This document shows, piece after piece, positions 11,301 to 23,849 of a stretch of 64,000 nt of DNA. The translations under genes and the position numbers were made by a program. Below the pieces are notes generated by a model that did not search any database, was not told the origin of the DNA, and saw only the letters and a program-made list of their open reading frames with translations. The stretch comes from Calycina herbarum (taxonomy: Eukaryota > Ascomycota > Leotiomycetes > Helotiales > Pezizellaceae), in NCBI GenBank assembly GCA_001414485.1, contig LLEY01000063.1, positions 124,001-188,000 on the forward strand. Direction: 5' to 3'. Positions within the stretch are counted from its first letter, which is position 1, and the number at the start of each line of letters is the position of its first letter.

Positions 11301-12083
11301 ATGGGACGACAACCTAACCTCCTCGCGTTCCCAAACGTCGACCAGCTTGCGACCACGCTGCGAACCTACATCCTCCAAGCTCAAACCGCAGGTCTGCATC
11401 GTCACGAACACTTCAAAATCGCCGTTTCCGGTGGTTCCCTCCCCAAGACGCTCGCGAAAGCCCTCCTCGCACCAGCTACCGGTCCCGAAGACGTATTACA
11501 ATTCAGCAAATGGGAGATCTTCTTCGCAGACGAACGTGCAGTCCCTCTCGACCACGAAGACTCAAATTACGCCCTCCTCAAAGCCGAATTGCTCGACAAG
11601 ATCCCCAAGGAACTAGGGCAACCCATCGTTCACCCAATCAACGCGGATCTATTGGACGATGTACAAGAGATGGCAGACCAATACGAGAAGCTCTTGGTGA
11701 GCAGTTTCGCACAAAGAGATAGCGTCAAATTACCTATCTTTGACCTGCTACTTCTTGGATGTGGACCAGATGGACATACTTGCTCTCTATTCCCTGGCCA
11801 TGAACTTCTACGAGAAACCAATTGCTGGGTTGCGCCAATCGAGGACTCCCCTAAGCCACCTCCAAAGCGAATCACCCTTACTCTTCCAGTGGTCTGTCAC
11901 GGTGTCCGAATCGCATTCGTCGCAACAGGAGGAGGCAAGAAGGAAATCATGAAGGAGATATTCGAGGGAACGGGTGGTCTTCCATGTTCGCTTGTCAATG
12001 AGGGGGGCCAAGATAGGGTCACCTGGTTTACAGATTCACCAGCAGTTGAAGGAGTCAGCTTTCCAAGAAGAGGAAGTCTTTGA
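11301..12083 (+). CDS. 6-phosphogluconolactonase
   Basis: An intronless ORF of 260 aa, the typical length. It hydrolyses 6-phosphogluconolactone in the oxidative pentose phosphate pathway, in the cytosol. Family signatures are AVSGGSLPKTLA (about residues 41-52), FFADERAVPLDHEDSNY (about 74-90), the catalytic-region GCGPDGHTCSLFPGH (about 153-167), and ITLTLPV with GGGKKE toward the C-terminus. The ATG at 11301 begins the family's N-terminal segment directly and follows a CT/CA-rich leader. Confidence 0.95.
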   Translation: MGRQPNLLAFPNVDQLATTLRTYILQAQTAGLHRHEHFKIAVSGGSLPKTLAKALLAPATGPEDVLQFSKWEIFFADERAVPLDHEDSNYALLKAELLDKIPKELGQPIVHPINADLLDDVQEMADQYEKLLVSSFAQRDSVKLPIFDLLLLGCGPDGHTCSLFPGHELLRETNCWVAPIEDSPKPPPKRITLTLPVVCHGVRIAFVATGGGKKEIMKEIFEGTGGLPCSLVNEGGQDRVTWFTDSPAVEGVSFPRRGSL

Positions 12084-13379
12084 TGAAGAAAGAGATTATG
12101 AACTGAAATGAATTGCAGCTTTTCTTCTTCTTTCCTGTTTCCTTTTTAGACTAGATGGCATGGATGGATATAGGAGTGTGCAAACAGTCACTTCCCAATT
12201 CAGTTCTTTTTACTATTTTTTCTATTTTTTCCGTCTTTCGGGCACGTTTCTTCGGGGACTTTTCTTCAGGGACTTTTCCTAGGGCAAATCTCTGATGAGA
12301 TTTGAGGTGTTTTCCAAAAAGAGATATGAGATGGAAGTCATGGCTTCACAAGAGTGTTCTTAAAATGAAAAATTATCCCCAAGGCCTTCACTTGACACGA
12401 AACCACCCGTTCTCTAGTGACTATGGTGGCTGGTAACTCGTTCTTTCAAGAATGGAATAAACAAAGACTTGATCGATCATTATCAAACTTGCCCACCCAC
12501 CTACCTGTCAACACCCGTATTTAGGAGAACCGAGTTTTTCCTACTCCTATTGTCATGGTGTGTATCTACTGCATGTGCTTCTGACAATGCTCCGTATATA
12601 TCTATCTACCTTATTTTCACTCTAAGAGAGCGTGAAAGCTTAGAAGAATTAGAGGTTTTTTCTACTATTCATACCGAAGGAGCTTTGTGGATTTGTCAAT
12701 CAAGTTCTCGATGTAAGACTTTGACAGCCATAACCACCTATTGAATCTCTTTCCACAAACTACTGATCTCACCTTGTACACTTTCATATCTTAAACAAAC
12801 ACCAAAGTCAAAAAAAGGTAAATGTTATTTTATATATACCACCATCTAAACGCTCTCAGAGCAAAAGTTCTTCCTAATTCAAAAATGATACAGCATGACT
12901 CCGCTTAACTCGCTATACCATCAAAAAAATACCCCAAACATGCCCGTTCATATGCTGTCTCAAAACAACAAGTCTCCCAATCCCGATTTCACCAATTATA
13001 GATACATTTCCGTTCATCTTGTTGTTTGTGTAGATACAGGGTTTCGACAAGTCCATTCCGTTTTCGAAAGTTGGGTTTGTGATGTGAATGAGTTTTGATG
13101 GCGTGAGAGAGAATGGCGTGGTGAGAAGAGGTCAACGCGTAATGATGTTGTGAGATCTCATCTCACGATTTTTTGTCGACAACGAGGATGACAGCGGCCC
13201 TCCAGTGAGGGTATCCAAGTGATACTATCATCCCTCGATCCTTCGTATCCCAACATCTCTCTCTTTCTCCATCACTCCATGCCCAAATCAACCTCCTTCA
13301 GTCATCCCAACGAGTCTCCCTCGACCATCACATACCCTCATTCCCCTAACCACCAACCCTCCCATCACCCTCAATCCAT
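12084..13379. other. Intergenic, convergent 3' flanks
   Basis: A T-rich 3' flank of the 6-phosphogluconolactonase gene is followed by low-complexity pyrimidine-rich sequence near the small membrane-protein gene. No gene or repeat is recognised. Confidence 0.5.
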
Positions 13380-13604
13380 CTACTTCTTCCCGCCCTTCTT
13401 ATCATCCTTCTTCGGTTTCGGCTTGTAATAAGGCTTATTTGTCTCAAAATGGATATACCAAGCTATCAGTCCAATGGCCACGCAACTCAGGAGGACCATC
13501 AAGAGTTCCAGCAGGAAATAGGGGTTCGCTTGGAGCACGGCGGTGGCTTCTTTGGTGAAGCCGAGCCATTTGAAGGCGTCGGGGCCGGAGAATGCGTTTC
13601 CCAT
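13380..13604 (-). CDS. Small single-pass membrane protein, lysine-rich tail
   Basis: A 74-aa ORF with an amphipathic N-terminus (FSGPDAFKWLGFTKEATAVL), one strongly hydrophobic segment of about 25 residues (about 29-53, ending CVAIGLIAWYI), and a tail KPYYKPKPKKDDKKGGKK. It is predicted to be a tail-facing-cytosol membrane protein of the ER or mitochondria. The composition strongly suggests a real gene, but the family is not recognised. The last two residues are lysines, not a canonical KKXX retrieval signal. Confidence 0.65.
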   Translation of the reverse strand: MGNAFSGPDAFKWLGFTKEATAVLQANPYFLLELLMVLLSCVAIGLIAWYIHFETNKPYYKPKPKKDDKKGGKK

Positions 13605-14222
13605 TTTTTAATTGTGGTGGTGTTATATGAGAGGTTATGTGGGTGAGAGAGTGGTGTGGGAGGTGTGAGATGGGCGTGTTTATTAGGTTGAGAAAAGGAG
13701 TCTGGTCAACAGAATGAGTAATAAATACGTCGTTGTTGCGAAATAAACAGTGACAGTTGAGAGAGCGAGGTAGGTCGAGCCGCTAAAGAAATGTGACTTC
13801 AAAAAAACGAGAAGACCAGAAAATCAGAAGAGAGAGGCAGAGGAAACTGATTATATCAAAGTCCTCTCAGAGATTATTTTTAGGGGCGGACGGCCTTCTA
13901 GGCTTCTTTTCGTACATGTGCTCCGTAAAATGGGGCCATGGGCATCGTGCGTTTCAGGCCAGGTACCGCACCCGTGTTTTAGGCGGAGAGAGAGAGCCTC
14001 AGAGAAGCAACACTGGCATCTCGGAGCTATTCGGGAAATACTGCACGAATCGTGATTGTTTGAATCTTTTGGACGAGGTTTGGGAAGGGGGAGAATTGCG
14101 CAATTATCGAACCATTCTTTGGGGTAGGAAACGTGGGTGCAGGGGTTGAGGGCAGCGAATTGGTTTTGGGTTTGTCTCGCTTGGCTTGGCGGGGTAGGGA
14201 AGGTAAATGATGGGGAGAGGAA
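13605..14222. other. Intergenic
   Basis: Upstream region of the small membrane protein gene. A short purine-rich stretch lies near 13800-13860. Nothing else was recognised. Confidence 0.4.
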
Positions 14223-14687
14223 TCACACGAGTTTATGATTGTGGATGTTATGGCGACAGAAATGGGTTATGAGCTGGTGGAGAAATGAAGGGGGATCGGT
14301 AAATGTCGCGAGCTTCTTGAGAGCTTCGGATTTTGAGATTTGAATTTCGATGTCTTTTTGATAAGTATCGAGCCATGATAAGCTAAACAAATGCCTTGAT
14401 ACTCTCGCATTCAACAACTCCCTCTGAAGCCAAATGCCGAAAGTCCAATCAAGCATCATAGCGCTTAAGGTTACTGTACATTCACAAACTCGTCTCATAA
14501 AATTTAACTCCAACCGAGGCGTCCCCTGATGCACGCAGGACTCAGTAAAAATCTTATAACGCCCATAATGCGGAGTACGTATAAAAGAGCTTACGCATCC
14601 CGCAGCGGCCAAAAGCTCATCTAGATAATAATACAATTGGATATCGAAACTCCCATTTGAGGTTGTTAACCGCTCACTCTCAGTCAT
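14223..14687 (-). CDS. Doubtful hypothetical ORF
   Basis: A 154-codon open frame with no recognised domain, signal peptide or repeat. It starts MTESERLTTSNGSFD and has mixed composition with several cysteines. Its flanks show no obvious splice-linked exons. It may be an orphan gene or a chance ORF. Confidence 0.25.
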   Translation of the reverse strand: MTESERLTTSNGSFDIQLYYYLDELLAAAGCVSSFIRTPHYGRYKIFTESCVHQGTPRLELNFMRRVCECTVTLSAMMLDWTFGIWLQRELLNARVSRHLFSLSWLDTYQKDIEIQISKSEALKKLATFTDPPSFLHQLITHFCRHNIHNHKLV

Positions 14688-15274
14688 CTGTTCATAATTT
14701 TACGTGGCGCAACCCCATGACAGACCACCGCAGTGACCTCCATGCCCTATAAGATCCACAACTGGCATCTAACGGCCGGGCCGTTTCGTCTTCCAGTGAG
14801 GTTCGTTCTTGCTGGATTCCAAAATGCGATTTTTGTCATGGATGCTTGGTCTGGCCACAAAGATGCATGAAGAAATGGACAAGGATACCCACACGTCTTG
14901 ACGATATTCAAAGCGGCAATCATCAACCCAGAATCTTCTCGCTGACAGCGAGGGTCGAAATAAGCTTTGAATCAAAGGCTGATGCACTAGGGGAGGAGAC
15001 GCTAATTATTGCCATTATCGAAGTCGAGAATTCTGACTGTTCAAATTCTTTGATTCTCTCTTTTTATGATGCTTTTCCCGATTCTTCGGGTATCAAGACG
15101 AGATTCCATGCATATAAAAATTCTGCAACCACCAGAAATGCAAGTACAAGCAAGCAAAGCCCACCAAGAAAACTCCTCCAAATGTACACACAGAAAACGC
15201 CGGAGCGACCATGATATGATAATGCAATTCCCCATGGACAGTACCAAGTACAGTCTAGATAGATATTCCCGCCT
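14688..15274. other. Intergenic
   Basis: 3' flank of the coiled-coil gene on the minus strand. A 122-codon plus-strand ORF (14846-15214) overlaps here, but its sequence shows no family features. Nothing else is seen. Confidence 0.4.
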
Positions 15275-17413
15275 TTACTCTATACTTTCTTCCAGATTCT
15301 TATTCGCTTGTTCGAGAATTGCTTTCCCCGCAAGTCCCAAGGCCTTTAACAGCCCTTCCATCGAGCGACTGTTGTCCCTTATGGTATGCAATGCCGTCTT
15401 CATCTCATCGCATTGATTTCGTAATGTGCGAACCTCTTCTTCGAGAATCCTAACCTTTTCTACATGTGCCGTCTGTGGTTCCGACGTCGGTGGATGAACA
15501 CTTTCACCCATTTGTTCCTTCCGCAACCGATCTAAAGTTTCGAACGCCGCCGTGATCCCCTCAGCGTCTTGACTGACCGAAGTATTTGGTGTATTTACAC
15601 CGGTAGACATCGATGTATCCTTCTGATGGATCCCAATCTTCAATGCCTCAATCCTCTTTTCTAACTCCCCTCTTTTAATATTCCAATTCTTGCGATCCTC
15701 GGCAGCCATCATCTCTAATTGGCTAGCCTTCTTGACCATGTCGACATATTGGTTCACCTCCGCTACCGCAGATTGTCGACATTCATCTCTGCTCTTGGAA
15801 ATGTCTTCGATGTCCTTTTCCAGTTCCATGACTTGCGATTGGAGTCTAATTTTCTCTTCCGTCAGGCTGATTATTTCCGCATCTGAGACGTTATGTTTCT
15901 TTTCTAATGCACTGGCTCGAGTTTGGGAACGAAGGTAAGCCGCAAGGAGTTTGTCATGCTCTGTTTGAAGTGTTGACAGGGCGATTTTCTGTACAGAAAC
16001 CTCATGTTGCAGGGCCGCTGAGTGTGCTTGCATTGCACTGTCTGGACGGGATGAGCCAATGGGTGGTAAGTAGCTATTCATAGGAGATTGATGAATAGCC
16101 GAGGGTGGAGGTAGGTTGACGGGCTGTGAGGCACTCCCAAATGTAGGCGCCAAAGGTGATGGAAAATTAACCGATGTTGGGGAAGGTATTGATCGTCCGG
16201 GAGGGGATGGCAATTGGCGACCTGGTCCACGGGGTGGATTCATAGTCGATATCCGTGGTCCCTCAGATGGTTGGGACTGATGTTGATTATATTGCGACCT
16301 GATAGAAGGGTGCTCCCCTACATTCGAGGCTCTTTGGTTCGTATTCGCGTAAAGCTTGACATCGAAGGCTGGATCTGGGAGATCGTTCTCCAAACGCCGC
16401 TTCATACTTTCGCCGTTCCGTGGTTGGCTCAGGTTACGGTCCCGTGAAAAGTCGTTGTCGTGTTGGGTCAATACTCCCTGGGGTACATACCCTACTAGCT
16501 TGTCGGCCAGGCTATTGACGTGCTGAATTCTTCCAAGAAGCCAACTCAAGGTAGTAGTCAAGCCACCTTTGGATGGCTGTGGGAAATCAGTAGGACACGC
16601 ATCCCACAATTTGCGTTGGCCGGGGCTCTATCCATATGTGAAAGTCAGTGAAAGTGCCCCAAGAACTTCGGGATGACGATACATAGCCGCGGGGTATTCG
16701 AATGTAAGACTAACCTTACAGGCGGCCCTCTGTTCGGAAGATATGCCGGAACCAAGGGTTTCCACCAGCTGAGTAAGCGCTGCTGCAGCGGCTTGCGTGA
16801 CGCTTTCGATGCTCTCGCCAGCTGGAGAATCAAGAATATCCACATCTTCGTGCTGCCCGAGAGCTTTCTTGCAGCGCCTACATAAATTGGTAGGCTCAGG
16901 GGAATCTAACCGAATGACGGGTGGGTGGCCCGGGTGCTTGCTCGTCGTTTCCCACACGACTGATTTTTGCTGGGGAACGAAACCAGGTGATGGTGAAGGA
17001 GGAGGAGGGGGTCGGTATGCTTGATTGGATTCATACGTTGACTCTAAAGAACGAAAAATTCGTTAGTCATCAATATATTGTATGCGAGTGTGCTTCTTGC
17101 TTGACTTACGTCTTGGCCGTGAGGGAGGCAGCTGACCATTCAGCTCATAGCTTCCGCGATACTCATTGCGATCGTACTTCGGTCTCTTGGCCTCCGATTC
17201 CGGGAAGTCTCTTGAATATGGACTGTATGAATTGGGCGGGTTTTCCACTTGTTGGTGTTGTGGCGGTCGACGAAGCGGTGCAGCGTCAATTGGAGGCAAT
17301 AACGCTCCATGCCAGGCATTTCCTTTTGGTAAAGTTCTTTCTCCATCCCAAGGGCGTTTGTTACCCGGGCGCTCTGACTGCGAGTGCGAGCCATCCTGCC
17401 CTCGAGCATCCAT
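15275..17413 (-). CDS. Coiled-coil protein with N-terminal CxxC motif, probably nuclear
   Basis: Three minus-strand exons (17413-17110, 17043-16715, 16627-15275) encode about 661 aa. The start is ATG 17413; an ATG at 17455 in the same frame is the alternative. The first 150 residues are basic, Pro/Gln-rich and disordered. A CRRCKK motif lies near residue 150, with single cysteines at AACK and WDAC about 65-75 residues later, possibly a degenerate zinc module. A Pro/Ser-rich linker (PSPPGRSIPSPTSVNFPSP) precedes about 200 residues of heptad-rich coiled coil (for example ISLTEEKIRLQSQVMELEKD). It resembles fungal regulatory or scaffold proteins but I do not recognise the family. Confidence 0.75.
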
Positions 17414-20365
17414 CACCACGCTGTGGATGCCTGTATCGTACTGACAACGTGTCAAACAGCCCCATCTATTCGGTGTGTCTCCTTCGATTCCAAATTATAG
17501 TGTTGAAAATGGGCGTGATTTCGGCGAGGGCGTACAGTCTGCTGTGTGTAAAATGGGTAAGTATTGTTTTTTTCCTGAACTGAGCGGACATGAAAGGTAG
17601 AAGAGGAAATAGGCTCACAAGATGCCTCGCAGAAGCAGGCCTAGCCTTAATGTATAACTGCCGTGCTACGACTTGAAGCTGACCATGTCCTATCAGCCCA
17701 TGTTGTTGTCTTGCACAGAAGTAAGATCGGTTGGAACTTGGAAATACGGTACGGCCTGAAGCTGGTAGCTCTTGTCCTACGGTGTACGTAAATCAGCTAG
17801 CTATTGGCTGGCCCACATTTGCAGCCACTGCCGTCGTTTCCTACCCTTGGATTGTTGGGGGTTACTTTACGCTTGGCAATTGAGAGCAGCGGCCTCCAAG
17901 ATGGATGGATGTTCCAGGAATCGATCATGGAGGTTCAACTTCCAGACGCGCATCGAAAGTTGGCTGACAAGTGACATGCCGGTGCGGTCCCGGCTGCGGG
18001 CTGGGGGGAGGGAGGGAGCTAACAGAACAAGGCCATACCCACGAGTCTTGGTATTCCGTTTTTCATGGCCTCATCATTAATAATAACGTTGCGGAAGGTT
18101 GCAAAGGCCGATCAAAACGCCTCTTGGAGTTGTACAAGCGGTGTCATTGGACCACCCAGAACGAAAACCTGCGCTTGAAAGGCTAGTTTGGTGTGGGTGT
18201 ACTTGTCAGCAAGCAAGCTGTGGAGTTTTACAAGGGGTTCATATTATTCAGCGGTTCTCCCGCTTCATTTCGTACATAATCCGGAGATACCATCACATTT
18301 CCCTCTCGTCTGAACCTGTCGGAGACATTGAGGAAAAGGTACGGCAGAAGATCAACAATACGAAGAAAAAGCGAAATGGTTCCTGACCACCGCCACTGCT
18401 GAATAAGTACCGCTCAGGATCCTTTCCAGAGACGGGCTGGCAACTTTGCACGGAGATAGCGTCTTGAGTACTTGGTCCAATTCGCATGCCCCCTCAGAAA
18501 GGATAGAGGCATTTTGAAATTGGATGGCCTCAGGTATGAGTTCGTATAGTATGATATGCAGAGAAGAGAAAGAATGAGATGACCGAGTAACACTTATTAA
18601 TCAGTCCTGATATGAAGAAATCTTGAACAGGGCGCCAGAAGGGCCAGTGAAAATGGACAGACTGGAAAGACTCGGGGAAACTAGGCTGCAGGATGAAATA
18701 TGCATATAAGACAAGTGAATGAGGTAGGGTTGAGATAGGTCGAGGTACGGAGGTACACCCGAAGGATGAGGTCTCTATTGTTCCTTTTGAGTCTTGTCAA
18801 ACGGTAAGGAAAGTGAGGCGGCCGCTTTTGGTGAGATGGAAATCTAAGAGAGTATCAAATTGAAAAGAACCTCGGTCAGTTTCTGCCAAGAAAACTTCAG
18901 CTGAAGCTTTGTCAGCCTCGTGGTAGACAATAAAAGTCTAACCTAAATACTTGGGACATTTGAAAATATTAACCCAGCTGTCTTGGAACAATGAAGTTTG
19001 ATTGTCTTAAAGCATTTAGGGCAATACATCGAAGGTTAGCACAACGAACTATTTACTGCCGCTTTTATTGTCTACCACGAGGTCAGCCACGCCGTCTCTC
19101 CGAATGCAATCATACGGACGGAGATGGTAAGATGGACGGTTGTTGAACGACCCGACGACCCTCGTATGGAACAGAGTCTGCGTCACCCAGGTCATCGGTA
19201 TCGGAAACCCACATAAGCGTCTTACTCGCTCAATCTCCTGGATGCCTGTTTTGCCTTTCAAGTTGAAAGCGCCAACTCAGCTCTCTCTACACTATTCAAC
19301 TACAGCCTCCTATTTTTAATTCAAACCCCCTTTTCTGTCATGCCGGGAAGGAATGGTACATCTACCTACTAACTCGAGGAGGGAGGAGTCAGCTTCAAGT
19401 TGATGTCGTAATTGATCTGCTGAGCCGGTGGGACTCGAGTACTTTGGCATGATGATCTAGCAGTGTGATCAGGTTGTCGTGGAATTTCTCGAGGTCACGC
19501 TACTTGTATTCACATTCCTCTACCTAGTAGGTGGCACTCTCTCCCCGAACTTTGCCTATTGCCACTTTGTCTGGTCGCTCCTTCCTTTCGTTACTCCTAT
19601 CGATTTTGAATACTCGCTCTGTTTACTTACCTTGATGGCTCGGCTACGGCTACAGACGTATTTACAACATGCCATTTTGCTCCACCTCTTCAGAAGCAGA
19701 GCGTGTGAAATAAAGTCTTCTATTAAAGGACCCCCGGTTGGGTGATGCTGGATTCGTTCAAAGATCTCAAACAAAAGTCTCCCTTGCCTTGATTTCTACA
19801 CACATGATGGCGCACGTGGAAGTCATCTGGAACTGCCCATGATAGGATTAATTGCTGGCAGCACACGAAATCTGTAACGTGTGCGACAAATGGAATATCC
19901 CCTCTCGTACCTGCCTCTCCCTATATACCGAACTATGCAGATAATCGTGAATCCTGGAAGGAGGTCAACTCGCCAATCACAGCTAGGTAGCCGCGCCAAT
20001 GTTGGCTGGGTGCATCCTACCTGCCCCGCGCCTCCATCGGTCCATGACTACAGCAGACTACACCTCGAAGCTCTTTGACAAAGAGCCACAATCTAATCTT
20101 CCACCAACACAACAACACTACTCGCCTCTTGCCTACAGACACCAAACTTTCAGGATCCAGAAAATTCATCTACTTCCTCGAGATTTCCCCGCCATCTCCT
20201 GAATTCTGGCTGTTCAGGAAGCAAGCGGGAGACGTTCGCCCGCACACACTCCACGTCACCGGTCAGCCTGCCACTCTTGAAGCTCAGTTCTCGACAGGTT
20301 TGTAGATTCCCACCAGAGTCTGCTACTCGTTCCGTAAAGGAACAGATACCTATACCGCATCTTGA
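17414..20365. other. 3-kb spacer between divergent genes
   Basis: The shared upstream region of the coiled-coil gene (minus) and the BCAS3-like gene (plus). Several open frames up to about 100 codons occur on both strands but none reads as protein. A dispersed repeat copy sits at 18980-19085. The final 300 bases are CA-rich and could be a 5' leader of the BCAS3-like gene. Confidence 0.5.
18980..19085. repeat. Dispersed repeat fragment, copy 2
   Basis: Shares TTGGAACAAT, then CTATTTACTGCCGCTTTTA, then TACCACGAGG with 8375-8445. The spacing is about 40 bases longer than in copy 1. The two copies lie 10.6 kb apart in the same orientation. Confidence 0.45.
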
Positions 20366-23300
20366 ATGCCCCCTACATTCGATCACGACGGAAACAGTAG
20401 TCCCAGTGGTACTTCCCCGCCACGCAAGTCCACCCAGAAAGGAAATACAGCTGGAGGTTCTGCACAAACGAGAAACGGGAAGAAGAATGGGCAGGCGAAG
20501 GATAATTCTGGAGGCGGTGTGCTGGCCGCGGTGACCAAAAATGCCTCCAAGATGCCGTGAGTATCTGACTCGGTGGGGGTGGAATACCAGCTGACTAGTC
20601 ACCTATAGTAACAAGAATTCGAAGGCATTCACGATTCCTCCTCCCACTGAATCCCCAGAGATGGCTCCCGTTATATCTCCTCCAGTTGTTACGCCCTCGC
20701 CTCCCGTTGAATCTCCATCTCCACCGAGTGGAAATGCTGTCACATCCCCCCTGCTGGACGCTCTTTCATCAGCCGCGATAACCCGATCCTCGACACATAA
20801 TACGAATGAATGGGCAAAGAACGTTCCTGCATATTCCAGTTCCCCTAGCAATCTTATAAATCTTGGGGAGTCTCCACCTACCCTGCCTTCGTCGTATGAA
20901 GAGAGACTTGCTAGCTTTGGGTGGACAACAAGAGAACAGAGAGGAACCCCGCCAACCGGCAGAATAGCGTCGGCATCTCCTCCTTCCAGAACTCGTCCTC
21001 TGAGTTATCACATGGATGGAAACTATTCACAAGTGCCTGACGATCATCGCTCCCAAATGTCATCTTATGCTGCTAGGCGAAGCTCCATGTATGCTCAACA
21101 CCCGAGATACCCTCACGCACAGCATAACCCTCCGCTTCCTCATCAAGCGCAAGCACACTTCTATGGCGCCCCGGATCCAAATATGCTTTCACCGGCTGGT
21201 CCTGGTCTAGTACCTGGGGAGAATGGCTATTATTGTGGTTTCGATAGCGTGGCATCCTCTCCAGATCCATCCAAGCCAGCCGATAAGGTCATATTGACAG
21301 GCTATGAGGGTGGGATTAATATCCATGCAGTCACGAAAAGAGGTGTCAATAGACTTGCTACCCTTGACAATCTTCGAGGAGGGGTTTACAGTGCCAAAAT
21401 AATTCCCAGCAACACCTCGAACAATACCTCCACTCATTTTCCATTGATTGTCCTTGTAGTACATGGCCCGGCGTCAACCCCCAGTGGCTCTCTTGATGGG
21501 GATGACAATGGAATTTCTGCAGATGCGGTATCAGTTGCGCAGAACGAAAGTGCCAGGAGCTCACCAAAAATCCATGTTCGATCGATTCATGAAAATGAAG
21601 CACCGGATTCTTATCAGACAACGGTAGAAGTATACTCTTTAGTTACCAAACAGCATGTTGCAACTCTACTGTCACTCCCCAAGACGCAGCTTCCAATATT
21701 CAAGCCCCCTCCGCCGGCTGGCGCCTTGACCATTCGAGCGGATGCCGCCAACATTGTTGTTGCATCGGGAACTACTGGGGAGACATGGATTTTCAGACTT
21801 CAGCCAACGGCATATAACAGAGCTGTTGAATTTCGATGCATTGGAAAGGTATGGACTGCTGTACAGCACGGGGTCTCGGTAGATCCCGCTGGAATAAATG
21901 GTTATGCCGATGGGGACTGGTACTCCACAGATACTGTGGAACGGAAGCAGTACAAAGCATCAATTTTGTCCTTGAATGGTCGATGGCTCGCTTTTTGCCC
22001 TTCTGCGCCCTCTTCTCAAATTTCCTTGCGCGCCACCGTACCTGGCATAACTCCTCAAACGAAAGTTCCTGGTCTCCATTCTCAGGCTCCCCCACAGTTA
22101 CCATCTGTGAACTGCACGGTTGAGACTCCTGGGGGCGAGAGTATGGTAAAGCAAATTATGCAAGCTGGAACGCAGGCTTTGATCGAAGGAACGACTTATC
22201 TCGGAAAGCACATTGGAAAGCAAGGTGCCAATGTTTGGAACTCTTATTGGAACAAGACTCCTCCGAATCAGCCAACGAATGGTGGAATTCCCTACCAAGC
22301 ACAACCAAACCCCGCTTTTCCTCCCACGCATGGTGCTCCAACGCAGGCGCCTGTTGCTAAAGACCCGGGTCTGGTGTCGATTCTAGATCTGGAGTCCTTA
22401 TCGCATCATTCCTCATTTTCCGCATCACCTCATCCGCTTGCCACTTTCAAAATTCCGCATGGGTGCAGCTTCTTGTCTTTCGCTCCCAGTGGTCTGGCAC
22501 TTTTCACAGCCAGTAGCAAAGGAGACATTCAGAATGTGTGGGATCTCATGCGGATTCAATACTCAAAATCCTCCTTTCTAAAGGGGGCCTATCAAGGTTC
22601 GGATGTAAGAGGGCCTCACGTGAGACAAATTGCCCAATTCTCCAGAATGACCGTTGCGAGAATTGTGGATGTAGTTTGGGCCTCACCTCATGGCGAGCGC
22701 GCAGCTATGGTCACGGAACCTGGAACGGTTCATATTCTCGATCTTCCAGCAAGCGCATTCACCTGGCCTCCTCCACGTCGTAGGATTTCTCCTCCCAAAA
22801 CTGAGGGAGAACCTGCAAGTACTGGTTTTACTGCTACTGGTGTAGCTACCAATGCAGTCAATTCTCTCTGGACTCTTTCGCGACCACTTGTAAGTCGCCC
22901 GCGTAGGAGCAGTACAAGTGTGTCTGCGAAGACAGTCACAGCACAAGCTGGTCATGGAACCCAGGCACTGGCCGCTGGTATTAGTCGGTCTGTTGGGGCA
23001 GCAACTGGCAGAATGAATGAAATGCGAAAGGCAGGAAGTGCGAAGTTACATCTTCCACGCAGCACTACAATTCCAAGCACATCCTGTGTTCTCTTGTTGA
23101 ATCGAAAACAGAACGATTCTGTAATCGTGGTTGCTGGCGGTATCATTAGACTGTACACCATCAAAAATAGAAGAGCAGATCGACCGGCAGACAAACAGAA
23201 AGCTTCTCGGGGAGCCAAGTATGTCGAATTTCGTCTTCCCTCATTGCCAGATATCAGAGCCGGACCAGATATGTTACGAGATCTGAACCAAGCAGGTGAC

Positions 23301-23849
23301 CTTGAGCTCACCGAGGGAGATGCTGTGGAACATCAATGGAAGTCGAAGAAAGTTGTTACGGAAGCAAATCGGGGAACCGAGTCTTCCATACCTCAGGCCG
23401 AGATAGAGTCGAATGCACCATACCAACCATTTCATACAGATAGACGCGTTGCTATGCACATATACTCTGGTGTAGAAGCATCGGGGTTTCTACCCTCAGC
23501 CTCTGTACTCTTCCCATCTTACGCAGAGCCAAAACCAACCACAACCCCCCAAACACCTTGGGCATTTGGTGTTCCCATCAGCACTACGAAACTAGACGTC
23601 GGACCTGCTCAAATCACGGACGACGATATGGATTCGGCGGCCGAGGACCATCGTGCACTTCCAACCTCAGCAATCGAAAGAATATTGATGGTAAAGGATA
23701 GCAACGAAGAAATGGAGCAGATTGTGGTCACCACCCGGAGACGCAAAGGTACCACACGTACAGGAAACAACGAGTTGGCTGATGCGGACGAAGAGGGTTT
23801 CTTTGAAGATGACTGTGAGGTTTTGGACTTTGCTACTCAGCGAGTCTGA
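20366..23849 (+). CDS. BCAS3/WD40 beta-propeller-like protein
   Basis: Two exons (20366-20556 and 20609-23849) encode 1143 aa. The first 250 residues are Pro/Ser-rich and disordered. Beyond that a propeller-like region begins at VILTGYEGGINIHAV, includes TVEVYSLVTKQHVATLLSL and ISLRATVPG, and has the BCAS3-type block LATFKIPHGCSFLSFAPSG followed by GDIQNVWDLMRIQ (about residue 620). A basic linker follows. The C-terminus is acidic (DADEEGFFEDD). The middle resembles BCAS3, a PROPPIN-related partner in phagophore formation in animals and plants. An autophagy or lipid-binding role in this fungus is inference. The protein is long but intact. Confidence 0.78.

Noticed and set aside
14846..15214. 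122-codon plus-strand ORF
   Set aside because: Mixed composition without domain or homologue-like pattern, in the 3' flank of the coiled-coil gene.
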